Shown in pieces: positions 53,166 to 61,031 of a stretch of 61,031 nucleotides of DNA (positions are counted from its first letter, which is position 1; each line of letters begins with the position of its first letter). Both the position numbers and the translations under genes were made by a program. The stretch is from Prevotella sp. Its GTDB lineage: Bacteria > Bacteroidota > Bacteroidia > Bacteroidales > Bacteroidaceae. The DNA lies in NCBI GenBank assembly GCA_017442825.1, contig JAFRYZ010000020.1, positions 1-61,031 on the forward strand. The letters run 5' to 3'. A model generated the notes under the pieces. It made no database searches, had not been told where the DNA came from, and saw only the letters and a list, made by a program, of their open reading frames with translations.

Positions 53166-56100
53166 TTACTTCATGACGACCTTACGTCCATTAATAATCG
53201 CGATGCCTTTATAGTGCTTGCCGACTCGCTGTCCGGCGAGGTTGTACATCGAATCATCATTACTCATTGTCCATTGACCATTGTCAATTATCAATTGTCC
53301 ATTGTCCATTGACGAAATGCCCGTAGTGGTGGCATCTCCATACACGAAGCCAATTATCTTGGCACCCTGTGACAGGGTTTTGGGCAGATAAGCCTTGTTG
53401 GCACCCAGCGTTGAGGGGGTATAGGGTTTAAAGCCAACATTGCCTTTGGCATCGACCACAGCCAGTGTATAGATGCCGTCTCCACAGAGGTCGCTGACAG
53501 CTGTTGTCACCAGTGTGCCTCCCAGTTTGTTGTCGATGGCTGCAGGTGAGTCGGCAGCCTCCAGGAAGTAGGTTCCTGCTATGGCGTTGAAGATGAAGCC
53601 TTCTGCTGCCGGCACTTCCGTCAGCGCGGTAAGGGTCATGGTGGCTTTCGCGTCGGCTGTAGTCACATCGCTGACATAGTATGCCTTCGTGCCTTCAGGA
53701 ATTTTCACCGCTGCGTCGAAACAGCCTGTTGACCAGCCCACGGATGAGGTAGTAATTTTAGCCGCCGGATTATTGACGGTCACGATGACTGTTGATGTCG
53801 AACCGAGTCCTCCGTACAGATTAGCCGAACGCAAGGTATAGACTCCGGCTTCGGTTGTTTCATACGACGTAGTCGTTACGTCCGCCAGGTATTCACCATC
53901 CTTGAAGATGACGTAGCAGCGGGCATCATCGACAGCAGTCCATGTCAGTGTATAGGTTCCTGCATCATACGTAGCTGTAAAGTTTGCTGGAGCAGCAACG
54001 ACTGCTGTCTCTTCCGTAGGCAGCCATGAGTCAGTACCGCCCAGCACATTCTCTACGGTGAACTTGGCAGCCTCGGCAGCCGTGAGTACGGGAGTGTAAT
54101 GGTTGGTGGAGGTAGGAGAATTGCCACGCACGCTCAAGTCGAGGGCGTTGCCGTTCTTATCCATCGAGTTGTACTCATAGAAGTGGGTGGGCAGTGTACC
54201 CATGCTTTTCCATCCGTTGTCTGAAGGCAGCACCTCCATCTTGGTGTTCAGGAAGTAGGTACGTGGTTCGTTCTGCCAGGGACGTCCCAAATCCCAGTCT
54301 TTGTCAACGACAGCTGTTGCCCCCTCCACAGCCTTGATGGTACAGCCTTGGAAGACGTAGCCCCACTTGGTGTCGGCGGTGGTGTTGGGAGCAACAATGA
54401 CATTGTGTGCCCGGTTAAGGAGTATGAGGTCGCACTGGTTGAAGAAGATGTTTCCTCCGCCGCAGATGAAGTCCACCGTGCCGTAGATGTCGCAGTTTTC
54501 CAAGTAGGTGCGCTGTCCGGTGACGTAGGTATCCTGACATGCCTGCATGGCAACATTCTTCAGAACAGCTTTGTTGCCGCCGGTCACAGCCACGCTGACG
54601 CCCTTGTTTGCATTGGGGTAGTCGTAGTTGTTGCGGATGGTCATATCCTGTACGTAGATACCGGTACCGTTGCCGAGGTTCAGCGTTGAGGATGTAATGC
54701 CGTCGGTAGTGCCCTCGATAACGACACCTTCCTTGCTCTCACCGATGAGCGATACGTTATACACGTTGTTCCAGTTGTCAATCTTCAACGACACATTATA
54801 CTGATAAGATCCTTCCAATGTGCCGTAGGTGTAGTTGCCGTTCTTCAGGAAGACGGTCTTGCGGGTGGCACTGGCTGTTCTGTTGGAAGTCTTCAGCGCT
54901 TCCAATGCAGCATCCAGTTCCGAGGCATTGCTCACCACATAGTCGTAGGCAGCCTTGCTGACGGCAGGTTTGGCACTGGTATTGACTGCCACCTCAATGG
55001 CAGCGGCATTCTTATTGCCATAGTTGTCGGTTACAGCATTTGCGGCAATGGTCATCGTGTAGTTGGTGCTGTAGGCGAGGTTCCATATCGGGAACACGAG
55101 CACAGCCGAACCACCCTCTGCCGTCACCGTAGTATTGTTGATGGTGGCAACGACATCACCCGGAATCTCACGGTCGAAAGTCAGCGTCACCACGGCGTGG
55201 TTGTTCACCACGTTCACTACTTCGGCAGTCTTCTGGGGTGCCGTACCTGGATTTTGCTTCACTACGACGAGCTGAATCCATGCCATGGGCTGTCCGCTCT
55301 TCTGCTGGGTCAGCACGATGTCCGCACCAGGGGTATGTCCGTCAATGTTCACGATGATGTCGTGCTTGGCACCTTCAGACTCGTGGTAGTACTTGTTGTC
55401 AACGGGGATGTAGGCAGTAGCACCCGTGCTGGTCACGGCTGTCAGCCGCGCATTGTTGCCGCTGTAGTTGTTCGAACAGTCCTTCATAATCAGCTGCTTC
55501 ACCACCACATCGGCAGGCAGGCTGAGCGTATAGCTGTTGCCGTTCATCTTGAAGTACTCGTTATATCCGTCAAGACTGGTAGTAGAGAGCGTGTAGATGC
55601 CGTTGGTCCATGTGTTGTTCTCGCGTGTACCCTCATTGTTCTTGATGTTGACGCTCTGCTCACTGCCCGTAGGCGTGTACACGTGTACATTATTCAATAC
55701 GAGAGTATAGTCGCGCTCGATGTCTGTATTCTCGATGGCAGCATGGATGGTGTAGGTGTATGTGCTGCCGCTGACCGTGGGAGTGCCCACCGTGGCATTG
55801 GCACCGTCAATCTGAACTGCAGCCACCGTCGGTGCGGTGGTATAGCATCCGCCGTAGGTAGCGGTGTAGGTAGTGCTGCTGCTGTTGATGTCGCCGAGCA
55901 CGTCAACACTGGTGCCGTCGATGGTGACATCCGTCAGCGACATCTCGCCGATGCGGAAGATATTGAAGGTATAGGTGGTCTGCGTTGAATAAGCACCTGC
56001 AGAAGGAGTAAGGACCAGGGTGACTGCGGTAGTCGTCCCCCTTTCCGGCGTTGCTATAGTGAATGTACCGTCTCCATTATCGATAACAGCTACTGCCTGA

Positions 56101-57152
56101 TTATTTCCGTCAACAGCTGTTGCTGCAACTGTTCCGTATTGCGGCGAAACTGAGAATGTAGTAGTAGCATCGTAAGTAACGGGCAGCTGGCAGTACCAGT
56201 CGCTGCTTGCACCTTCACTTACCGTCTGTCCGGTAATGGCAACGTCATTGATTTTGGCAAAGGTTTCAGACAGCCAAGTAAAGGTTGGTGCTTTGTAATT
56301 GCAAATCCAACTGCTTTGGTTGCTGGTGAAGGTGTATTTAATGGTCTTATTCTCACCTTTGGTAATAAAGCCTTCGAGCGTGATGTCTGTAGAGGTATAT
56401 GCCTGGTTTCCTGATTCTATAGCATAGTTCATATTAACCTCTTCCGTGTTAGTATCATCGTCTGTAACAACAATATTCATGGTTCCGCCATTATAACGGG
56501 CAATATCCAGAGTCATCTTGTAAACACCATCCTTTGCACTGATGAAAGGATAGCTTGCCCAGACACCATCTTTGATGTAACCGACATTGGTATTGCTGTT
56601 TTCTGTTTGGCAACCATTATGGGTTCCGTTTGCCAGTGTCAGCGTACCGGGAATACAGTCTTTGTCACAATCATCAAGGGTATATATGGCTAAATCACCC
56701 CAGTTGCCGGCATAGCTTGAAGCCTCTGTCACTTGGAACTTCAATTCATAGGTACCTGCGGGCAGCTGGGAAATCAGGAAATACCGTTTTGTAGATAGCG
56801 ACCAGTTACCCGTGTTGACAACATCAACGCTCTTTGTCAACACGACATCGCTTGTCGATGTATTGGTTACCGTAACCTGCATCTTGGCTTCATACTTGCT
56901 ACCCGTTTTAAAGGTCATCACATAGTCCTGCTGTGTGCTGTTGCTGATGGTAAAGGTTGCAACGGTGCTCGCACTCGTCGAGCCGATGTTGGCTCCGCTG
57001 TTCTCCACGCTGGCATTAGACAACGCGGCATCATTCCAGTCGATGTACGTTCCGGCTGTTGTCGGAATCGTCACCGTTCCGGCAGCACACACACCGCTTC
57101 CAAACAGGAAGACGATTACTGCCGTCAGTAGTTTAATAGTTTTACTTTTCAT
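53166..57152 (-). CDS. very large secreted CE8 pectin methylesterase (1328 aa), tail motif
   Basis: An exported protein with signal peptide LLTAVIVFLFGSGVCAAG. Two CBM6-like modules occupy about 25-300 (FTISNSTQQDYVMTFKTGSK, LPAGTYELKFQVTEASSYAG), then cadherin/Ig-like repeats to about 750. The CE8 beta-helix at about 760-1060 shows KTVFLKNGNYTYGTLEGS, QACQDTYVTGQRTYLENC, GTVDFICGGGNIFFNQ and DLGRPWQNEP (catalytic Gln/Asp/Asp/Arg regions). C-terminal FN3-like and beta domains follow. The tail MYNLAGQRVGKHYKGIAIIN is preceded by MDNGQLIIDNGQWTMSN, an in-frame CAATTG-array repeat (residues about 1281-1296). It is followed 16 nt later by small protein S2. Confidence 0.88.
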   Translation of the reverse strand: MKSKTIKLLTAVIVFLFGSGVCAAGTVTIPTTAGTYIDWNDAALSNASVENSGANIGSTSASTVATFTISNSTQQDYVMTFKTGSKYEAKMQVTVTNTSTSDVVLTKSVDVVNTGNWSLSTKRYFLISQLPAGTYELKFQVTEASSYAGNWGDLAIYTLDDCDKDCIPGTLTLANGTHNGCQTENSNTNVGYIKDGVWASYPFISAKDGVYKMTLDIARYNGGTMNIVVTDDDTNTEEVNMNYAIESGNQAYTSTDITLEGFITKGENKTIKYTFTSNQSSWICNYKAPTFTWLSETFAKINDVAITGQTVSEGASSDWYCQLPVTYDATTTFSVSPQYGTVAATAVDGNNQAVAVIDNGDGTFTIATPERGTTTAVTLVLTPSAGAYSTQTTYTFNIFRIGEMSLTDVTIDGTSVDVLGDINSSSTTYTATYGGCYTTAPTVAAVQIDGANATVGTPTVSGSTYTYTIHAAIENTDIERDYTLVLNNVHVYTPTGSEQSVNIKNNEGTRENNTWTNGIYTLSTTSLDGYNEYFKMNGNSYTLSLPADVVVKQLIMKDCSNNYSGNNARLTAVTSTGATAYIPVDNKYYHESEGAKHDIIVNIDGHTPGADIVLTQQKSGQPMAWIQLVVVKQNPGTAPQKTAEVVNVVNNHAVVTLTFDREIPGDVVATINNTTVTAEGGSAVLVFPIWNLAYSTNYTMTIAANAVTDNYGNKNAAAIEVAVNTSAKPAVSKAAYDYVVSNASELDAALEALKTSNRTASATRKTVFLKNGNYTYGTLEGSYQYNVSLKIDNWNNVYNVSLIGESKEGVVIEGTTDGITSSTLNLGNGTGIYVQDMTIRNNYDYPNANKGVSVAVTGGNKAVLKNVAMQACQDTYVTGQRTYLENCDIYGTVDFICGGGNIFFNQCDLILLNRAHNVIVAPNTTADTKWGYVFQGCTIKAVEGATAVVDKDWDLGRPWQNEPRTYFLNTKMEVLPSDNGWKSMGTLPTHFYEYNSMDKNGNALDLSVRGNSPTSTNHYTPVLTAAEAAKFTVENVLGGTDSWLPTEETAVVAAPANFTATYDAGTYTLTWTAVDDARCYVIFKDGEYLADVTTTSYETTEAGVYTLRSANLYGGLGSTSTVIVTVNNPAAKITTSSVGWSTGCFDAAVKIPEGTKAYYVSDVTTADAKATMTLTALTEVPAAEGFIFNAIAGTYFLEAADSPAAIDNKLGGTLVTTAVSDLCGDGIYTLAVVDAKGNVGFKPYTPSTLGANKAYLPKTLSQGAKIIGFVYGDATTTGISSMDNGQLIIDNGQWTMSNDDSMYNLAGQRVGKHYKGIAIINGRKVVMK
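53265..53313 (-). repeat. CAATTG-array repeat inside the CE8 coding sequence
   Basis: TTGTCAATTATCAATTGTCC units, the same family as the promoter cassettes and the array after 33317, are read in frame as DNGQLIIDNGQW. Confidence 0.8.
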
Positions 57153-57193
57153 TTTGTTGATGTGTTAATTGGTTTTTATTCTTTTTCCGACGG

Positions 57194-57225
57194 CAAAAGT
57201 ATGGAGATTCCAGCAGGCAAAGGTA
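57194..57225 (-). promoter_or_regulatory. two tandem -7 boxes of the 1328-aa CE8 gene
   Basis: TACTTTTG (57194-57201) and TACCTTTG (57218-57225) on the minus strand, 24 bp apart. Either could be used, giving leaders of about 35 or 60 nt. Confidence 0.6.
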
Positions 57226-57533
57226 GAGATTATAGTAGAAGAGGTGGAAAGCACCGAAGCCAAGGGGGGGAATTTCTCACGGAAAAGGTGGAAATCTTTA
57301 TAGAATAAAGCAGTTCAAGTTTCGCTTGTCGCTCAACTTACGGATGGAAAAGAACACAGCTATAGCATAAATCAACATGCCGCACCCTCACGGGCACGGC
57401 ATATCTAATCAATAACTCAAACCAAATTCTAATGTCTTTTCACACAAATCATAAGAAAAGACATCATTCATTACTACTCTTACTTTTCAATTTAATAATA
57501 CCTAACTTATTTAATACCTATTAAAGACTTGTC
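57226..57533. other. non-coding spacer between S1 and the CE8 gene
   Basis: Holds a TGTCTTTTC/GAAAAGACA inverted repeat (57433-57441 with 57455-57463) and an imperfect ATGCCG...CGGCAT hairpin near 57376-57401, either of which could end S1 transcription or bind a regulator. I see no ORF or RNA gene. Confidence 0.5.
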
Positions 57534-57782
57534 TTATTCTTCTTCATCATCGCCCCATGCTGTCCAGGCATTGTAATGTCGGGCACCTACTTCGTCGTAC
57601 TCGCCGGAGTTGTCGATGTTGCTGCTGATGCCTCCTTCTACTACGTTTCCTTGCCAGTCTGTAGTGCCCGTATAACTGGCGGAATGCAGGACGGCAGCGA
57701 TACGCAACGGCGTCTGTTCTGTATATGGGGTGATATATGGTTTCCTGAAAACGGGCTGTTGTGTGATGCTATTTCTTTCCAT
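57534..57782 (-). CDS. small acidic protein S1, homologous to S2 (82 aa)
   Basis: Starts 10 nt after the stop of the 1024-aa secreted protein. The start at 57782 (MERNSITQQPVFRKPYITPY) is chosen because the longer in-frame version overlaps the end of the upstream gene. It shares RKPYITPYTEQTP, YTGTTDW and GARHYNAWTAWGDDEEE with S2. It has about 15 extra residues in the middle (GNVVEGGISSNIDNSG). No signal peptide, TM segment, Cys or Gly-Gly leader. Function unknown; the repeated pairing with a large secreted protein is the main clue. Confidence 0.8.
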   Translation of the reverse strand: MERNSITQQPVFRKPYITPYTEQTPLRIAAVLHSASYTGTTDWQGNVVEGGISSNIDNSGEYDEVGARHYNAWTAWGDDEEE

Positions 57783-57792
57783 GATGATTTCC

Positions 57793-60700
57793 TTACTTAA
57801 CAATAAACTTTTTACCGTTCTTGATATAAATTCCACGCACAGGTTGTGCTATCCGGCGTCCCTGCAGGTCGTAGACAGTCTCCTCACCTGTTGAAGAGGG
57901 GTTGAGCGTAAGACCTTCAATGGCAGCAATGTCTGTCGACACTTCTTCCACGCCGTCTGTATCGAGAGAGAGGATATATTCTTTCGCTTCTGTGTGGTTG
58001 CTGGATTCGAAGAAGAATCTGAATCCTTTGATGTCGAGTGTCTTGCCGGCACGGTGGATACCACCGTCGGCTCCAATAAAGTAGTCGTTCAGCCGGATGC
58101 CGCCCGCCTGCTTGGTATAGGCTGCATTTAATGTAAACTGGGTACCGTCGGTGACAGTTCCTGTTGATCCGCCGTTCTTGCCCAGTTCGATGCTTGAGCC
58201 GCTGAAGGTGACACGGTTCGGTGTTCCGTCGTCAGGAATGATGAAGTTCAGGTTGCCTGTGGTGTTCGAGGGTTTGACGAAACAGGGACGTCCGGCAACA
58301 ATCATCTGATAGTAGTGTTGCTTGAAATGCAGTGTCTTGTTGTTGATTTTGTCGAAGTAGATGACCTTAGTATCGTCGCCGAAGGCTGCCTTGACCTGTG
58401 TCTCGGTCATGCTGAACGGCACAACAACTGCATTCCACACACCACCTGTCAGCGTTCGGTTGCTGGTGGTGATAACGACATTATCAGTACCGTCAGGCAC
58501 ATTCACGGCTGTATTGTCTGTCAGCCAATAAGAAACATCGGTCTTGGTGTCGTCGAGCACAGCCTCCTTGACCGTCACCGCAGTATTGGAATTGAACTGA
58601 TAGCCGAAGAGTGCCATCTTGGAACCGACGACGAACATGAAGTAGGTTTTACCGGCTTCTACGTTAAAGACATACTGGCAAGCTGCCTCCTGAATGATGG
58701 AATAGCCGTTGTTGTCGCGCTCGATAATCTTCTCGAATCCGTCCGTACCGTTCTCCCAATACTCGTCTGCGACGGCATCTCCATTCGTATAAGACGACTT
58801 TTCAACCGTCAATGCCGTATGTGAAGACTTGGAAGCGGCAGCAACGGTGTTGCCCATCTCGTCGGCAAAGTAGAGGATGCGGTTCGTATAAAGGCGGTTA
58901 TCGTCTGCAGAAGCGAAGCCGTTTTGCAATACCGTAACGGTCAGTGTGCCGGCATTGGCAGGTTCAAACTTGTAGTAGGAACCTGTAATGGGCAGGTTGA
59001 AGGTATTTGAATTCGGGGTATAGTTATTGCCTTCAGGGTGACTCTCAGAACCCTCGTCCTTGGGATTTGCGCTGCCAGATGTAGCCATCTGGAAACCTGG
59101 CCAGTTGGCTACCTGGTCTGTGCCCGGCTCCGACCAGTTGTCGTCATTACCATAGGTCATCACGATACCCTCAACGTCGCTGATAGCAAGACCGCTCGAA
59201 GGACGGTCACTGACCATATAGGTGTCTTCGCCATAGGCATAATAGCCGATGATGTTAACCGGATTGGTACCGGAATAGATATAGTAGGTCTTCCCTGTTT
59301 CCATATTGAAGGAGATGGTCTGTTGTCCATGACGGTTTGAACTGGTCTTGGTTGTAATACCCTCTGCAAACTTGTCGATAGGTGTACCCGTTTCGTCAGT
59401 TACCCAGACGGTGCCTGCCTCTGTTCTTTCTTGTATATCGAGGAACACCATGATGTTCTTGTCTTGCTTAGCCGTGAACTTATAGTAGGTGCCAATGGTG
59501 GGCAGTGAGCCGGAATCGGCATAGTCGCCTGTCGTGCTGTTCAACGGCAGAGACAATCCCTCAGCCCGATAGGCGGCACCATTGTAAGTCTTGCTCATTT
59601 CTGCTGCAGAATAGGTATCGTAACCCATCTGGAAGGTCAGGATGCCGGTGTCGTTGATGGTGTATTCCGAAGCGGTTGCATCAGTCGGGATGGCAAACGT
59701 TTCTGTATCGCGGGTAAACGTATAGGAAATCAGTCCGATTTGAGCACCCGACAGGAAGAAGTAATAATCCTTGCCGGCTTCCATGTGGAACGTCATCGTC
59801 TCTACATGGTCTGCAGATTCTGTCGACGGAAGATTATAGTAGTGATAATCCACACCATTAATTGTTCTTTTACTTGCAGAAAGAGTCGTCAACGTAGAGA
59901 AGGTCGTCATCACATCTGCTATCGTGCCGCCATCGTCCGACAACACCCACAACCATCTATTGCTACCGGTATTGTAGTACGTCTGAACGGCAATGGTGCC
60001 AGAGGTGGTTGCACGGAACTTATAGTAGGTGCCTTGTGTGGGAAGGTTGGCATCGTCTCCAAAATTTTTATTACTATCGTCAAGCGGCCGTCCGTCGTGG
60101 ATTGCATAATTACACACCGTTACACCGCCATCTTCCAGATTTGCCACGCTCCATCCTGTTCCTGTGCCGTCGCCTAACGTCAACGTCGTCGAAGTGGTTG
60201 CCAGACTGCCACTTGTCAGATCTGTTGCATCGGAAATAGTCAGTGTTTCGGATTGGGGCGTGAATGCATAAGAAACCAGTCCGATTTCTGTTCCCGACAG
60301 GAAGAAGTAGTAATCCTTGCCGGGTTCCATGCTGAACGTCATCGTCTCAGCATGGTCGGCAGACGACGTCGATGGGAGTTTATACAAGGTGTGGCCCTGT
60401 TTGGTACTTGTTGAAGGAGTCAACGTAGAGAAGGTTGTCGGTACATCAGATATGGTTCCGTTGTCTTCTGACAATACCCACAGCCAGTTTTCGTTAGCGG
60501 TTTTATAGACAGTTTGCACGGCAATGGTGCCGGCTACGGTTGTGCGGAACTTATAGAAGGTTCCTTGCGCAGGCAGATTGCCGGAGTTTTCAAACCTGCC
60601 ACCAGAACCGGAATTGATACCGTCGAGAGGTTCGGCAGTACATATATAATAAGGTGTAGGCGTGGAGCCGTCTTTAAAGCTTGCTACTTTCCAGCCCGTG

Positions 60701-60867
60701 CCGTTGCCTAACGTCATGGTTACATGGGATGTGTTGGTTGAATACGTCGCTACGCGAGAGAAATCCGATGGTACAGTGTAGCGTTCTGTTGTCTCTTGTG
60801 CGCTTACCCCTCCGGGTATGATGCACATAAAAAGGATGTAAATCCTGAAAAATAACTTCTTGTTCAT
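57793..60867 (-). CDS. giant secreted four-repeat protein (1024 aa), tail motif
   Basis: Exported; the signal peptide ends GGVSAQ. It contains four related beta modules of about 140-190 residues, each with a GTYYKF entry and a KDYYFFLSG exit: QGTFYKF with GKDYYFFLSGTEIGLVSY, QGTYYKF with GKDYYFFLSGAQIGLISY, IGTYYKF with GKTYYIYSGTNPVNIIGY, and TGSYYKF with GKTYFMFVVGSKMALFGY. They resemble adhesin or carbohydrate-binding sandwiches. A C-terminal domain (about 800-1000; WNAVVVPFSMTETQVKAAFG, GRPCFVKPSNTTGNLNF) is common in Prevotella secreted proteins. The tail is VYDLQGRRIAQPVRGIYIKN. No catalytic motif found; it may bind pectin. It is followed 10 nt later by small protein S1. Confidence 0.7.
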   Translation of the reverse strand: MNKKLFFRIYILFMCIIPGGVSAQETTERYTVPSDFSRVATYSTNTSHVTMTLGNGTGWKVASFKDGSTPTPYYICTAEPLDGINSGSGGRFENSGNLPAQGTFYKFRTTVAGTIAVQTVYKTANENWLWVLSEDNGTISDVPTTFSTLTPSTSTKQGHTLYKLPSTSSADHAETMTFSMEPGKDYYFFLSGTEIGLVSYAFTPQSETLTISDATDLTSGSLATTSTTLTLGDGTGTGWSVANLEDGGVTVCNYAIHDGRPLDDSNKNFGDDANLPTQGTYYKFRATTSGTIAVQTYYNTGSNRWLWVLSDDGGTIADVMTTFSTLTTLSASKRTINGVDYHYYNLPSTESADHVETMTFHMEAGKDYYFFLSGAQIGLISYTFTRDTETFAIPTDATASEYTINDTGILTFQMGYDTYSAAEMSKTYNGAAYRAEGLSLPLNSTTGDYADSGSLPTIGTYYKFTAKQDKNIMVFLDIQERTEAGTVWVTDETGTPIDKFAEGITTKTSSNRHGQQTISFNMETGKTYYIYSGTNPVNIIGYYAYGEDTYMVSDRPSSGLAISDVEGIVMTYGNDDNWSEPGTDQVANWPGFQMATSGSANPKDEGSESHPEGNNYTPNSNTFNLPITGSYYKFEPANAGTLTVTVLQNGFASADDNRLYTNRILYFADEMGNTVAAASKSSHTALTVEKSSYTNGDAVADEYWENGTDGFEKIIERDNNGYSIIQEAACQYVFNVEAGKTYFMFVVGSKMALFGYQFNSNTAVTVKEAVLDDTKTDVSYWLTDNTAVNVPDGTDNVVITTSNRTLTGGVWNAVVVPFSMTETQVKAAFGDDTKVIYFDKINNKTLHFKQHYYQMIVAGRPCFVKPSNTTGNLNFIIPDDGTPNRVTFSGSSIELGKNGGSTGTVTDGTQFTLNAAYTKQAGGIRLNDYFIGADGGIHRAGKTLDIKGFRFFFESSNHTEAKEYILSLDTDGVEEVSTDIAAIEGLTLNPSSTGEETVYDLQGRRIAQPVRGIYIKNGKKFIVK

Positions 60868-60900
60868 TAGTAAATCAATGTTTTAGTTAGACCTTAATTC

Positions 60901-61030
60901 CGCAACACTATAGTTTAACATTATTTATAAGTGCCTGAGCAACAAAAAGTTGCCCAGGATTTTGCCATGTCAGAATTTTCACTTACCTTAGTGTTGCGAA
61001 AAGAAGACAAGCAAAACTCTAATATGACAT
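60901..61030. promoter_or_regulatory. nested inverted repeats upstream of the 1024-aa protein gene
   Basis: CGCAACACTA (60901-60910) is inverted as TAGTGTTGCG (about 60990-60999). Inside are CCTGAGCAAC/GTTGCCCAGG (60934-60943 with 60949-60958), and CATGTCA (60966-60972) is inverted as TGACATG (61024-61030). No clear TAnnTTTG box was found. They may be regulator-binding palindromes or the end of a repeat truncated by the window edge. Confidence 0.5.
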
Positions 61031-61031
61031 G

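Noticed and set aside
57534-57782. Small protein S1 as a class II bacteriocin with a double-glycine leader
   Set aside because: No Gly-Gly leader, no export/immunity genes nearby, strongly acidic C-terminus.
1-61031. tRNA, rRNA or riboswitch genes
   Set aside because: No cloverleaf, rRNA segment or known riboswitch core was recognised by eye. A covariance-model scan would be needed to exclude them.

Overview
The window is chromosomal DNA from a member of the Bacteroidales, most likely Prevotella/Segatella-like. The evidence is a SusC/SusD pair, a hybrid two-component regulator, an UpxY-type NusG paralogue, promoters of the Bacteroidetes form (TAnnTTTG at -7, often with TTTG 19-20 bp upstream), almost no strong Shine-Dalgarno sequences, and a short C-terminal motif (YNLAGQRV...GI.I.NGKK) on many secreted proteins. 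The species is not determined from sequence alone.

Region 1 (1-13.6 kb) is mostly housekeeping. A minus-strand cluster holds a threonylcarbamoyl-AMP synthase, a ClC-type channel and fmt. It is followed by a ROK sugar kinase, a VanW-like protein, a four-helix-bundle protein with a secreted hydrolase, a LysE-type exporter, a DUF4924-like protein, rfbD, a PepSY-like periplasmic protein, prfC and an UpxY/NusG-like antiterminator. Many promoters here lie inside near-identical dispersed repeats made of CAATTG arrays followed by TA(C/T)CTTTGCAG.

Region 2 (13.7-20.8 kb) is a complete tryptophan operon on the minus strand, transcribed trpD-C-F-A-B-E-G. A 15-codon leader peptide with three consecutive Trp codons and a terminator hairpin precede it, so transcription attenuation is strongly suggested. 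Three of the operon spacers, and trpE itself, contain short-period repeats.

Region 3 (20.9-23.4 kb) holds a 41-aa conserved-looking ORF, rpe, an ECF sigma factor and a lipoprotein with a long Ser-Asp repeat linker.

Region 4 (23.7-60.9 kb) is a large pectin-utilisation locus. The plus-strand part encodes a GH28-GH105 fusion, a PL1 pectate lyase, a secreted beta-sandwich protein, a CE8 pectin methylesterase, SusC, SusD, a surface glycan-binding lipoprotein, three further PL1-like lyases (two of them tandem paralogues) and a GH3 enzyme with a CBM6-like insert. The minus-strand part encodes an HTCS regulator and two gene pairs. Each pair is a very large secreted protein (a 1328-aa CE8 esterase or a 1024-aa four-repeat protein) followed within 10-16 nt by a small, signal-less acidic protein. 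The two small proteins are homologous to each other. Together the enzymes would de-esterify homogalacturonan (CE8), cleave it (PL1, GH28), import oligomers (SusC/D and the binding lipoprotein) and remove unsaturated uronic acids and side-chain sugars (GH105, GH3).

The most notable points are: (i) the paired large/small genes, (ii) an HTCS that lacks the HATPase_c domain, with a repeat-rich linker in its place, (iii) the trp attenuator, (iv) mobile-looking promoter cassettes, and (v) repeated in-frame invasion of coding sequences by intergenic repeat elements.
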